Shown here piece by piece: positions 42,274 to 51,213 of a stretch of DNA of 64,000 nt. The stretch comes from Fontivita pretiosa (lineage in GTDB: Bacteria > Planctomycetota > Phycisphaerae > Tepidisphaerales > Tepidisphaeraceae), in NCBI RefSeq assembly GCF_050410795.1, contig NZ_CP191258.1:2604001-2668000 (forward strand), in the 5' to 3' direction. A model generated the notes under the pieces. That model was given only the letters and a program-made list of their open reading frames with translations. It ran no database searches and was not told where the DNA came from. Made by a program: the position numbers and the translations under genes. Numbering within the stretch: position 1 is the first letter of the stretch; each line of letters starts with the position of its first letter.

Positions 42274-42281
42274 ACATAATA

Positions 42282-42350
42282 CATAATAAAGGATGAAGGC
42301 GGATGAGTGAAGCTGCCTGCGGTCACCTCTCTGCCTTCACCCTTCATTCT
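42282..42350. repeat. Degenerate inverted GATGAAGG/CCTTCAC spacer sequence
   Basis: AAGGATGAAGGCGGATGAG followed by TGAAG on the left, and CCTTCACCCTTCATTCTT on the right, can fold back imperfectly. It separates binding protein 1 from permease 1 and is purine/pyrimidine-biased, unlike the flanking genes. It may be a partial terminator or processing site within the operon. Confidence 0.45.
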
Positions 42351-42358
42351 TGACTGCG

Positions 42359-43288
42359 ATGCACAAGATCATCCTCTATCGCCTGCTCCAGTTTCCGGTG
42401 ATCCTGGGGATCATCTACCTGCTTACGTTTCTGCTGGTGTGGGTGGCGCCGGGAAGCCCCTTCGAGACAGAGCGCGCCATCGATCCGGTGGTGCTTGAAA
42501 GCCTGCGAAAACAGTTCCATGCCGATAGTGCCTGGACATTTCTGACCTGGTATCCACGGAAGATCATCACCGACTTCGACTTTGGTTATAGCCTGTTCTA
42601 CAAGGGCTGGACGGTGAACGACATCATCGGCAGCTCATTGCCGATCTCGATCGCGCTGGGGCTGTGTGCCCTGACGATCGCGCTGCTGGTGGGGGTGTTC
42701 ATCGGCACGCTGGCGGCGGTGCGCCGCGGCGGGGTGCTGGACTGGGCCAGCCTCTCGGTCACCCTCGTCGGCATCAGCCTGCCCAGCTTCGTCACCGCCG
42801 CCATTTTGCTTCTGGCGTTTTCGTACTTCACACGACTGCTTCCGCCGGGCGGATGGGGAGGCATCGAGCACCTGCTCCTGCCGTCACTGGCGTTGTCGCT
42901 GGCGCCGATGGCGTACATCGTTCGCCTCACGCGCGTCTCGATGCTCGATGTGCTCGGCGCCGATTACGTCCGCACCGCTCGCGCCAAGGGCCTGAGCCGA
43001 AACCTGGTCATCTGGAAACACTGCCTCCGCAACGCCTTCCTGCCGGTGCTCAGCTTCCTGGGTCCGGCGGCGGCGGCGACGCTCACCGGCTCGTTCGTCG
43101 TCGAGACCGTCTTCAACATCCCGGGCCTGGGGCAGCATTTCGTCAACAGTGTCCGCAATCGCGATCAGACGCTGATCCTTGGTGTGGTGATGGTCTATTC
43201 GGTGTTTCTGCTGACCTTCAACCTCCTGGTGGATATCGCCTACACCCTGGTCGATCCGCGGATCGAGCTTCAGGCCAAACAGCCATGA
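42359..43288 (+). CDS. Peptide-type ABC transporter permease 1 (DppB-like)
   Basis: 309 residues, six predicted helices, with the DppB N-terminus RLLQFPVILGIIYLLTFLLVW. The coupling motif is DYVRTARAKGLSRNLVIWKHCLRNAFLPVLS, and GSFVVETVFNIPGLGQHFVNSV follows. ATG 42359 is chosen over a TTG 9 nt earlier. It pairs with permease 43308-44306. Confidence 0.95.
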   Translation: MHKIILYRLLQFPVILGIIYLLTFLLVWVAPGSPFETERAIDPVVLESLRKQFHADSAWTFLTWYPRKIITDFDFGYSLFYKGWTVNDIIGSSLPISIALGLCALTIALLVGVFIGTLAAVRRGGVLDWASLSVTLVGISLPSFVTAAILLLAFSYFTRLLPPGGWGGIEHLLLPSLALSLAPMAYIVRLTRVSMLDVLGADYVRTARAKGLSRNLVIWKHCLRNAFLPVLSFLGPAAAATLTGSFVVETVFNIPGLGQHFVNSVRNRDQTLILGVVMVYSVFLLTFNLLVDIAYTLVDPRIELQAKQP

Positions 43289-43307
43289 GGAGCAGGACGC
43301 AAAGGTC

Positions 43308-44306
43308 ATGACAGCCGCAACGACATCAGATTCAACCACGGGCCGTCTGTCGGCGCCGAGCATCGCGGCGGATGATCAGAACCATCTGGCGCAGCCGGTG
43401 CCGGACAGCCTGGTGGCGCGGATGCTGGGCAGCGGACGGGTGATGATCGGCGGGGGGATCATCGTGGCGATTGTGCTGCTGTCGGTGCTGACACTGCCCT
43501 GGACGCTGAATCGCCAGAGCAGCCTGTACTTCAACAGACAGAACGCCGATCTGGCGCGGGCAGCACCGACAAGCAGCAGCGTGGCGGGGTGGTTCGGGTA
43601 TGACGCGCTGGGCCGCTCGATCCTGGCGCGGTGCCTGCTGGGCGGGACGATCAGCCTGGCTGTAGGCGCCGCGGCGGCCACCATCGCCGTTCTGCTGGGC
43701 GTGAGCGTCGGGCTGATCGCCGGCTACAAAGGCGGGGCCGTAGACTCGGCTTTGATGCGCCTGGTCGATGTGCTGTACGGCCTGCCGTACATCCTGCTGG
43801 TGATCCTGTTCAAGATCGCCTTCGAGCCGAAGCTGGCGCAGGTGCTGTCGGCGCAGGCGGCGAATCTGGTGGTGCTGTTCTCGGCGATCGGGCTGGTGTC
43901 GTGGCTGACGATGTCGCGCGTGGTCCGCGGGCAGGTTCTTTCGCTGCGCGGGCAGCCCTTTGTCGAAGCCGCTCGCGCCATGGGCCTGCCCTCCAGACGT
44001 ATCTTCCTGCGGCATATCCTGCCGAACCTGATCGGCCCGATCACCGTCTATGCCACGCTGACTGTCCCGCAGGCGATCCTTCAGGAATCGTTCCTCAGTT
44101 TTCTGGGAATCGGCATCACCCCGCCAATGCCCACCTGGGGGTCGCTGGCTTCCGATGCGGTGACCACGCTCAGCCCGGTGCGATTCTACTGGTGGATGCT
44201 CATTTTTCCGTGTACGCTGCTGGTGGTCACGCTGTTGAGCCTGAACTTTGTCGGGGATGGGCTGCGCGACATCTTCGACCCCAAGCGCGAGGCGGCCAAG
44301 CTGTGA
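43308..44306 (+). CDS. Peptide-type ABC transporter permease 1 (DppC-like)
   Basis: 332 residues. DppC-type: GTDALGRSI equivalent YDALGRSILARCLLGGTISLAVG, coupling motif PFVEAARAMGLPSRRIFLRHILPN, and ESFLSFLGIGITPPMPTWGSL. Shine-Dalgarno AAAGGT precedes ATG 43308. The 51-nt gap to the next gene contains a GCCGCAGAGCCGCAGAGGCGG microrepeat and a GAGG Shine-Dalgarno sequence. Confidence 0.95.
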   Translation: MTAATTSDSTTGRLSAPSIAADDQNHLAQPVPDSLVARMLGSGRVMIGGGIIVAIVLLSVLTLPWTLNRQSSLYFNRQNADLARAAPTSSSVAGWFGYDALGRSILARCLLGGTISLAVGAAAATIAVLLGVSVGLIAGYKGGAVDSALMRLVDVLYGLPYILLVILFKIAFEPKLAQVLSAQAANLVVLFSAIGLVSWLTMSRVVRGQVLSLRGQPFVEAARAMGLPSRRIFLRHILPNLIGPITVYATLTVPQAILQESFLSFLGIGITPPMPTWGSLASDAVTTLSPVRFYWWMLIFPCTLLVVTLLSLNFVGDGLRDIFDPKREAAKL

Positions 44307-44357
44307 TTCGCCGCAGAGCCGCAGAGGCGGCGCAGCGAGCCTGAGGATACTGGATCG

Positions 44358-46247
44358 ATGGAACATCGTTTCGGCGTCAAAGACCTGTTCAATTTCCTTC
44401 TGCTGGGGGTGATCATCGTTTTGCTGATCCTGTGCCTGGTGCAGTACGACCGGCAGTGGGATCAGATCCAGCAGCTCAAGGGACAGGTATCGAGCCTGAC
44501 CAACGACCTGACGAACATCCGCAACACGCTGAATGAGGGGATCGCGGTGCGGCCGCCGCCCGGCGGCACCGATCACGCCTCCAGCGGCGCCGCGCCGGGC
44601 ACAAGCCCGGCCCGGGCCAACGATCCCTTCGCCCCTCTGCGCGAGGCGATGGCCAAGCCGGATTTCGCCTACGGCGACTGGCTCGTGGAGAACTTCGGCA
44701 CGACGATCGGCAAGCTCACGCCGCTGATCAGCACCGATGTCTACGCCACCTGGGTTCAGGTCAAGACGATGGAGAGCCTGGCCTACCGCGACCCGGACAC
44801 GCTCCAGTATGTTCCGCTGCTGGCCACCGACTGGGAAATCAGCCCGGACGGCAAGACGATTGCATTCAACCTCCGCCGGGGGGTGGTGTTTTCCGACGGC
44901 GTGCCGTTCACCGCGCGAGATGTGGTCTGGACGGTGAACTGGATCATGAACCCTGCGGTGGACGCGGCCAGGGCGCGGGCCTACTACTCGCATTTGCAGT
45001 CGGTCACCGCCGAGGGCGATTACCGCGTCGTGTTCAAATTCAAGGAGTTTATCTTCAACACGTTCTCCACCGTCGCCGAGACGCTGATTCAGCCCGAGCA
45101 CTTTTACTCGAAGTATTCCCCGACGCAGTACAACGAGATTCCGGGCTTGCTGATGGGGACCGGTCCGTATCGGCTTCCCACGCCGGATGGCTGGCGGCCG
45201 AGCAGCGATCCGGTGACGCTTGTCCGCAATGAGCGCTACTGGGGCGTCAAGCCCGCATTCGACCGGCTGGTGTATTACCAGGTCAAGGACGAGGTGGCGG
45301 AAGAGACGATGTACCGCAACCGTCAGATCGACCGCTTTGCCGGCACGCCCGAGCAATACGAGCGGTTGAAGAACGACCCGAGCATCACCAGTCGCAGCAC
45401 GACCTGGGAATACTACTCGCCGGTTGGCGGATACAGCTACATCGGGTGGAACCAGTTGCGCGGGGGCAGGCCGACGTTCTTCGCCGACAAGCGTATTCGC
45501 CAGGCGATGACGATGCTGATCGACCGCCAGCGGCTGGCGCAGGAGCTGTACCTTGGGCACGCCACGCCCGCCAGCGGCCCGTTCGGTTACGGCAGCCCGC
45601 AGGCCGACCCGGCGATCCAGCCCTGGCCCTACGATCCGGCGCGGGCGCGGCAACTGCTCAAAGAGGCCGGGTTCGAGGATCGCAACGGCGACGGCGTCAT
45701 CGAGCGCGCCGACGACGGCAAACCCTTCGAGTTCACCCTGACCTACGGGTCCGGCAACCCCTTCATCGATCGCATCGTCCTGTTCGTCAAGGACCAGTTG
45801 GCACAGGCGGGCATCAAGATGAATCTGGATCCGGTCGATTGGCCCATCCAGCTCAAGAAGCTCGACACTCGCGACTTCGACGCCAGCATCCTGGGCTGGA
45901 GCACCTCCATCGAGACCGACTGCAATCAGATCTTCCACTCCTCGCAAACCAAAGACAATGGCGACAACTTCGTGAATTACATCAACCCGGAGCTGGACAG
46001 GGCCATCGAGAAGGCGCGATCGACGGTCGATGAGCAGCAGCGGATGCAGGCCTGGCGCGTGGTCCACCGCATCATTCACGAAGATCAGCCGTACACGTTT
46101 CTGCTGAACCGCCAGGCGTGCGTGTTCATCGACCATCGCATCAAGAACATCCGCAAGACGCGGATGGGGCTGAACATGGTCCTGACCGAGTTGATGCCCC
46201 TGCCCTGGTACGTGCCCAGGGAACTGCAACTGCACAGCGGCGAATGA
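44358..46247 (+). CDS. Peptide/nickel-type ABC substrate-binding protein 2, membrane-anchored
   Basis: 629 residues. An N-terminal transmembrane helix (FNFLLLGVIIVLLILCLV, residues 11-28) is followed by a short coiled-coil (QIQQLKGQVSSLTNDLTNIR) and a Gly/Pro/Ala linker. The family 5 binding domain starts at about residue 100: TIAFNLRRGVVFSDGVPFTA, GTGPYRLPTPDGW, DKRIRQAMTMLIDRQRLAQE and EDRNGDGVIERADDGKPFEF (a possible Ca-binding DRNGDGVIE loop). The anchor-coiled-coil architecture suggests a tethered, perhaps oligomeric, receptor. It is the second binding protein of the operon and precedes the second permease pair. Confidence 0.93.
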   Translation: MEHRFGVKDLFNFLLLGVIIVLLILCLVQYDRQWDQIQQLKGQVSSLTNDLTNIRNTLNEGIAVRPPPGGTDHASSGAAPGTSPARANDPFAPLREAMAKPDFAYGDWLVENFGTTIGKLTPLISTDVYATWVQVKTMESLAYRDPDTLQYVPLLATDWEISPDGKTIAFNLRRGVVFSDGVPFTARDVVWTVNWIMNPAVDAARARAYYSHLQSVTAEGDYRVVFKFKEFIFNTFSTVAETLIQPEHFYSKYSPTQYNEIPGLLMGTGPYRLPTPDGWRPSSDPVTLVRNERYWGVKPAFDRLVYYQVKDEVAEETMYRNRQIDRFAGTPEQYERLKNDPSITSRSTTWEYYSPVGGYSYIGWNQLRGGRPTFFADKRIRQAMTMLIDRQRLAQELYLGHATPASGPFGYGSPQADPAIQPWPYDPARARQLLKEAGFEDRNGDGVIERADDGKPFEFTLTYGSGNPFIDRIVLFVKDQLAQAGIKMNLDPVDWPIQLKKLDTRDFDASILGWSTSIETDCNQIFHSSQTKDNGDNFVNYINPELDRAIEKARSTVDEQQRMQAWRVVHRIIHEDQPYTFLLNRQACVFIDHRIKNIRKTRMGLNMVLTELMPLPWYVPRELQLHSGE

Positions 46248-46272
46248 GGGATGAATCTGCTGGCGGGGCGCG

Positions 46273-47442
46273 ATGCTGACGTATCTGATCCGACGCCTGT
46301 TGCTGGTTCCGCCGACGCTGCTCGGCATGACGGCGATCGTGTTTTTCGTGCTGGCCAACGCACCTGGCGGAATTGGCGCGTCGCTGCTGAGCCGGGATGC
46401 GACGATGCGTCCGGACCAGCGGCGAGTGCGCGAGGAATACCTCAACCGCCGATACGGACTGGATAAGCCCAAGGTCGTTCAATACCTGCGATGGCTGAAC
46501 AAGGTCTCGCCGATCGGTTTTGCCAGCTACAGCGAAGACGATCCGCAGGTCAAGGCCGCCGCCGCCGAGGCCGCCAGACTGCCCCCCGGCCCCGACGGCA
46601 AGCCCGCCAAGCCGCGAATCCGACCCGGAGACCTGAACCTGCGGCGACCGGTGTTGAAGATGCCGGATCTGGGCGACAGCTTCGTTCGCGGCCGGCCGGT
46701 CCTGCAACTCGTCGCCGAAGCACTGCCCGTCACCATCATGCTCGAGTTGCTGTCGTTGCCGCTGGCGTACGCGCTGGCGATCTGGCTGGGCATTCAACAG
46801 GCGCGGCGACGCGGATCGACCCTCGATTACACCGTCAGCGGCATTACCCTGGCCTTGTGGTCCGTGCCGTCGATCTGGGTCTCGGTGCTGCTGATCGGTT
46901 TCCTGGCCAACGAGCAGTACCTGAGGATCTTTCCCACAACCGGGCTGAACGACCTGGATGCGGCCACCATGCCCTTTCTGCCCCGCTGGACCGAAGCCGG
47001 CTTTCAGGAGGGCTGGCTGCTGGACCGGCTGTATCACCTGGTGCTGCCGATCATCTGTTTGACCTACTCGCAGTTTGCGTTTCTCTCGCGACTGGCGCGC
47101 GGGGCGCTGCTGGACAACCTCAACGCCGACTTCGTCCGCACCGCGCGGGCCAAGGGGCTTTCCGAGCGGGCGGTGCTCTACCGCCACGCCTTCCGCAACA
47201 GCCTGATCCCGCTGATCACCGTGGTGGTGCATCTTCTGCCGGCGATGGTGGCCGGCGCGGTTGTCGTCGAGAACGTCTTCGGGATCAACGGAATGGGCAA
47301 GCTGTTTGTGGACGCGGCGTTTCAGCGCGATTTCGAGCTGCTGCTGTCGATTACGCTGGTGACCGGAGTGCTGGCAGTGACGGCGTACCTGCTGGCGGAC
47401 ATCGGCTACGCCATCGCCGACCCGAGGGTCAGTTATGAGTGA
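46273..47442 (+). CDS. Peptide-type ABC transporter permease 2 (DppB-like, extended)
   Basis: 389 residues, about 80 longer than permease 1. N-terminus TYLIRRLLLVPPTLLGMTAIVFF; coupling motif DFVRTARAKGLSERAVLYRHAFRNSLIPL. A periplasmic-side insertion (about residues 75-135, rich in Pro, Ala and Lys, e.g. LPPGPDGKPAKPRIRPG) separates the first helix from the rest, as in YejB-type permeases. It overlaps the next gene by 8 bp. Confidence 0.94.
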   Translation: MLTYLIRRLLLVPPTLLGMTAIVFFVLANAPGGIGASLLSRDATMRPDQRRVREEYLNRRYGLDKPKVVQYLRWLNKVSPIGFASYSEDDPQVKAAAAEAARLPPGPDGKPAKPRIRPGDLNLRRPVLKMPDLGDSFVRGRPVLQLVAEALPVTIMLELLSLPLAYALAIWLGIQQARRRGSTLDYTVSGITLALWSVPSIWVSVLLIGFLANEQYLRIFPTTGLNDLDAATMPFLPRWTEAGFQEGWLLDRLYHLVLPIICLTYSQFAFLSRLARGALLDNLNADFVRTARAKGLSERAVLYRHAFRNSLIPLITVVVHLLPAMVAGAVVVENVFGINGMGKLFVDAAFQRDFELLLSITLVTGVLAVTAYLLADIGYAIADPRVSYE

Positions 47443-48676
47443 TGCCGCCACGACGATGACTCAAGCTCCCTCGGCCGGACAGCTTGCCTACGAGCCGCTC
47501 GACGCCGCCGACCTGCCCTCCGGGCCGCACAAAAGCTTCCTGCGCAAGGCGATCGACGACACCTTCGCCCAGTTCGGCGCACGCGCCGGCGCGGTCTGGA
47601 TCGCGTTTCTGGTCTTCTGCGCCGTCGCCGCGCCTTACATCGCCAGTTCGCATCCGATCCTGATGAAGGTTGGCGGGCAGTGGTCCAGCCCGATGTGGCG
47701 GCATCTGACGCCGGTGGACCTGCTGCTGACGGCGTTGGCGATCACGTTCCTGGCCATGTGGCTCATCCGCCGCGCCAGTTTCGGCCAGATTCTCACGGCG
47801 CTGCTGATCGTGACCGCGGTGGTCGGGCCGCTGGCGTACTGGTTCAAGAAGCCGCCGGAAACGGTCAACTGGCCGATGTACCGCGAGCTTCAGCGCCAGG
47901 GCAAGGCCCAAGTGTTGATCCACACGATCATCCCCTACTCGCCGACCGACCGCCTGCGCGACTTGCCCCAGCACCGCCTCAAGCCGCCCAGCCGCCAGCA
48001 CTGGCTCGGCACCGAAACCGACGGCGCCGACCTGCTCAGCCGCATGATCCACGCCAGCCGAATCGCCCTGTCCATCGGGCTGATCTCCACGAGCATCTCG
48101 ATCACGATCGGGATCATCATCGGCGGGCTGATGGGCTACTTCGTCGGCAAGATCGACCTGATCGGGATGCGCCTGATCGAGATTTTCGAGGCGGTGCCGG
48201 CGCTGCTGGTGCTGATCACGGTGATGGTCGCCTGGGGCCAGCGCAACATCTACGTGATGATGGTGACGATCGGATTTTTGAGCTGGACGGGCACGGCGCG
48301 ATTCATCCGCGCCGAGTTTCTGCGGCTGCGGCAGCAGGACTTCGTGCAGGCCGCCATCGCCTGCGGATTGCCACGCTGGATCGTCATCTACCGCCACATC
48401 CTGCCCAACGGACTGACGCCCGTGCTGGTGACCGCGACGTTCGGGGTGGCGGCGGCGATCCTTACCGAATCGACCCTCAGCTTCCTGGGACTGGGACTGG
48501 TCGATGAGCCAAGCTGGGGACAGATGCTCAACCAGGCGCGCGCCGGCGGGCAGGGGTTTGTGTGGTGGATGGCCACCTTTCCCGGCGCCGCGATCTTTCT
48601 GACGGTATACTCCTACGCCCTGATCGGCGACGCCGTACGCGACGCGATCGACCCCAGGCTACAGAAACAGGACTGA
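47435..48676 (+). CDS. Peptide-type ABC transporter permease 2 (DppC/YejE-like, extended)
   Basis: 413 residues. The C-terminal part is standard DppC (HWLGTETDGADLLSRMIHASRIALSIG; FVQAAIACGLPRWIVIYRHILPN; STLSFLGLGL). Between the first helix and this part lies an extra roughly 100-residue segment with two additional hydrophobic stretches (LLLTALAITFLAMWLI and ILTALLIVTAVVGPLAYW), resembling long YejE-type permeases. ATG 47435 overlaps the upstream gene, so the two are co-translated. Confidence 0.93.
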   Translation: MSDAATTMTQAPSAGQLAYEPLDAADLPSGPHKSFLRKAIDDTFAQFGARAGAVWIAFLVFCAVAAPYIASSHPILMKVGGQWSSPMWRHLTPVDLLLTALAITFLAMWLIRRASFGQILTALLIVTAVVGPLAYWFKKPPETVNWPMYRELQRQGKAQVLIHTIIPYSPTDRLRDLPQHRLKPPSRQHWLGTETDGADLLSRMIHASRIALSIGLISTSISITIGIIIGGLMGYFVGKIDLIGMRLIEIFEAVPALLVLITVMVAWGQRNIYVMMVTIGFLSWTGTARFIRAEFLRLRQQDFVQAAIACGLPRWIVIYRHILPNGLTPVLVTATFGVAAAILTESTLSFLGLGLVDEPSWGQMLNQARAGGQGFVWWMATFPGAAIFLTVYSYALIGDAVRDAIDPRLQKQD

Positions 48677-48706
48677 GGCACGGCATTCAATGTCCCACGG
48701 AAACCC

Positions 48707-49882
48707 ATGTCGATGACACCCTCGAACAACTCCCGGCCGCTGCTGGAGGTCAGCAACCTCAACATCGCGTTTCAGACCAATCGCGGTCAGATCAGACCGG
48801 TCCGCGATGTGTCCTTCAGCATCTATCCCGGGCAGACCGTGGCGCTGGTCGGAGAGAGCGGCTGCGGAAAGTCGGTCACGGCCCTGTCGATCCTGCGGCT
48901 GATTCCCTGCCCCCCGGGACAGGTGCTCGGCGGGCGCGTGCTGTACCAGGGACGCGACCTGCTGGGCCTTTCGGAAAAGCAGATGCAGTCGATCCGCGGC
49001 GGGGAGATCGCCATGATCTTTCAGGAGCCGATGACCAGCCTCAACCCCGTCTACACGATCGGGGACCAGATCGTCGAGGCGATCACGCTGCACCAGCATG
49101 TGGGGCTGGGCGAAGCGTACCGCATCGCCGAGCAGGCGCTGCGGGAGGTGGGCATCGCCGATCCGGCCCGGCGGCTGCACGAGTATCCGCATCAGATGTC
49201 CGGGGGCATGAGACAGCGGGTGATGATCGCGATGGCCCTGTCGTGCAGACCCAAGCTCCTGATCGCCGACGAACCCACCACGGCGCTGGATGTCACCATC
49301 CAGGCGCAGATTCTGGAGCTGCTGCGAAGGCTTCAGCGTGACCGGGGCATGGCGATCCTGCTGATCACCCACGACCTGGGAGTGGTGGCGGAGAACGCGG
49401 ACGTGGTCAACGTGATGTACGCCAGCCGCATCGTCGAGACCGCCACCGTCGAGGACCTGTTCGACCATCCGCTGCATCCGTACACTGAAGGGCTGTTCCG
49501 CTCGGTGCCGCGGCTGGGGGCGCAGGCCGAACGACTGGCGACCATCCCCGGAACTGTGCCCAACCCGGCGCGGTTCCCTGTCGGATGCAAGTTCCACACC
49601 CGCTGCACCCGCACGCGCGAGCTGGCCGCCGCGGCGCCGGGCGAGCAGACGATCCAGGTCCTCTCCGGAGGCGAACGTTTCCGCGTGCTGCGGCGGTGTC
49701 GCGACGATGAGCCGCTGCTTCGCGAAATCCAGCCGCGGCATTGGGCGGCCTGTCACCAGATCGCAGGCTATGAGGGCAAACCGCTGACCGAGCCGCACCT
49801 CCAGCACAAGCGCCAGGTTGTGCCCCAGGCCCACATCGTGGCGATGGAGAGCGACGCCGCCGTCCAGGAGGTGGCCCAATGA
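48707..49882 (+). CDS. Peptide-type ABC transporter ATPase (DppD-like)
   Basis: 391 residues. Walker A GESGCGKS (49-56), Q-loop IFQEPMTSLNP, signature MSGGMRQRVMIAMAL, Walker B LLIADEPTTALD and H-loop LLITHDLG. The C-terminal oligopeptide extension includes CKFHTRCTRT with Cys residues typical of the Opp/Dpp family. A 50-residue tail after that (ACHQIAGYEGKPLTEPHLQH) is longer than usual. It overlaps dppF-like by 4 bp (ATGA). The pair must serve both permease pairs. Confidence 0.96.
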   Translation: MSMTPSNNSRPLLEVSNLNIAFQTNRGQIRPVRDVSFSIYPGQTVALVGESGCGKSVTALSILRLIPCPPGQVLGGRVLYQGRDLLGLSEKQMQSIRGGEIAMIFQEPMTSLNPVYTIGDQIVEAITLHQHVGLGEAYRIAEQALREVGIADPARRLHEYPHQMSGGMRQRVMIAMALSCRPKLLIADEPTTALDVTIQAQILELLRRLQRDRGMAILLITHDLGVVAENADVVNVMYASRIVETATVEDLFDHPLHPYTEGLFRSVPRLGAQAERLATIPGTVPNPARFPVGCKFHTRCTRTRELAAAAPGEQTIQVLSGGERFRVLRRCRDDEPLLREIQPRHWAACHQIAGYEGKPLTEPHLQHKRQVVPQAHIVAMESDAAVQEVAQ

Positions 49883-51033
49883 GCACGAGCAGCTCAAGCA
49901 GCGCAGGCACGCCGCTGGACTATCGCACGCCGCCCGGGCATCTGCACAACCCGCCCGCCGCCGACGCTGCGGCCCGGCAGCGCGTCAACGGCCAGCCCCT
50001 GCTGGAAGTGCAGGATCTGCGCACCTACTTCCCCATTCGTCGCGGCGTGTTCTCGCGGACCGTCGGATATGTCAAGGCGGTCGATGGGGTCTCTTTCACG
50101 GTGCAGCCGGGCAGGACGCTGGGGCTGGTCGGAGAATCCGGCTGCGGGAAGACGACGGTGGGGCGGACGATTTTGCGGCTGATCCCCGCCACCGCCGGAT
50201 CCGTGCGATACAAGGGAGCGGACTTTTTCGCCTACCGCGGCGAACAGCTTCGCCGCCTGCGCCGCCAGATGCAGATCATCTTCCAGGATCCGGTCAGCAG
50301 TCTCAATCCGCGGATGACGGTGGGCAACATCATCGGCGAGCCGATCCAGGTTCACGGCATCGCCCGCGGCAAGGAGAAGGACGACATCGTCGCCAGCCTG
50401 CTCCAGCGCGTCGGACTGGACCCATCCTACGCGCTGCGATACCCGCACGAGTTTTCCGGCGGGCAGCGGCAGCGGATCGGCATCGCGCGGGCACTGGCGC
50501 TGAATCCCGACTTCATCGTCTGCGACGAACCCGTCAGCGCCCTGGATGTCTCCATTCAGTCCCAGATCCTGAACCTGCTGGATGATCTCCAGAACGAGCG
50601 CAACATCGCCTACCTGTTCATCGCCCACAACCTCGCCGTCGTCGAGCATTTTTCCGACGATGTGGCGGTGATGTATCTGGGGCGGATCGTGGAAAAGGCC
50701 TCCAGCCGCGAGCTGTACTCCAACCCCAAGCATCCGTATACGGTGGCGCTGCTCAGCGCCGTGCCCGAGCCCAACCCGCGCCCGGCACGACAGCGGATCG
50801 TGCTGCACGGGGAAGTGCCCTCGCCGGCCAATCCGCCCACCGGCTGTCCGTTCCATCCGCGTTGCCACCTGACGGTCCAGGCCGCCAAACAGGCCGATGC
50901 AAGGGACACCGTCCAGATCACCTCCGCCGGGCTGAAGCTGCGCGTGCTGCAAAAATGTGTCAACGAGATGCCCCCCCTGGAGCAGAAGCAGGGCGAAAGC
51001 GGTCACGTCGCGGCGTGCTGGGTCACCCGATAG
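49879..51033 (+). CDS. Peptide-type ABC transporter ATPase (DppF-like)
   Basis: 384 residues. Walker A GESGCGKT (85-92), IIFQDPVSSLNPRM, signature FSGGQRQRIGIARAL, Walker B FIVCDEPVSALD and H-loop LFIAHNLAVVEHF. The C-terminal CPFHPRCHL motif is typical of the peptide family. The first 40 residues are a Ser/Pro/Ala-rich extension. It is the last gene of the operon; the next 180 bp hold no gene and no obvious terminator. Confidence 0.96.
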   Translation: MSTSSSSSAGTPLDYRTPPGHLHNPPAADAAARQRVNGQPLLEVQDLRTYFPIRRGVFSRTVGYVKAVDGVSFTVQPGRTLGLVGESGCGKTTVGRTILRLIPATAGSVRYKGADFFAYRGEQLRRLRRQMQIIFQDPVSSLNPRMTVGNIIGEPIQVHGIARGKEKDDIVASLLQRVGLDPSYALRYPHEFSGGQRQRIGIARALALNPDFIVCDEPVSALDVSIQSQILNLLDDLQNERNIAYLFIAHNLAVVEHFSDDVAVMYLGRIVEKASSRELYSNPKHPYTVALLSAVPEPNPRPARQRIVLHGEVPSPANPPTGCPFHPRCHLTVQAAKQADARDTVQITSAGLKLRVLQKCVNEMPPLEQKQGESGHVAACWVTR

Positions 51034-51213
51034 CAGCCCATCCAGCCACGCGCCGTTCCCTGCGCATTGCGCCAAACCGAATCTGCGCCGCAGGTAAGCA
51101 CCGGCCCCAGGGGATTGACAACTCCGGCCCGCCTACGCACGGTCCGCAACGGTTTTTCGCTGGCGGTGTAGTGTTTTACAGCCCCTCTTGTTGAGCGGGA
51201 ATGGAGGTCGCAG

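Noticed and set aside
43332..46472. Minus-strand open frame of 1046 codons opposite the peptide ABC genes
   Set aside because: It lies opposite well-supported permease and receptor genes; its translation is Arg/His/Gln-rich without domains, as expected for the antisense of GC-rich coding DNA.
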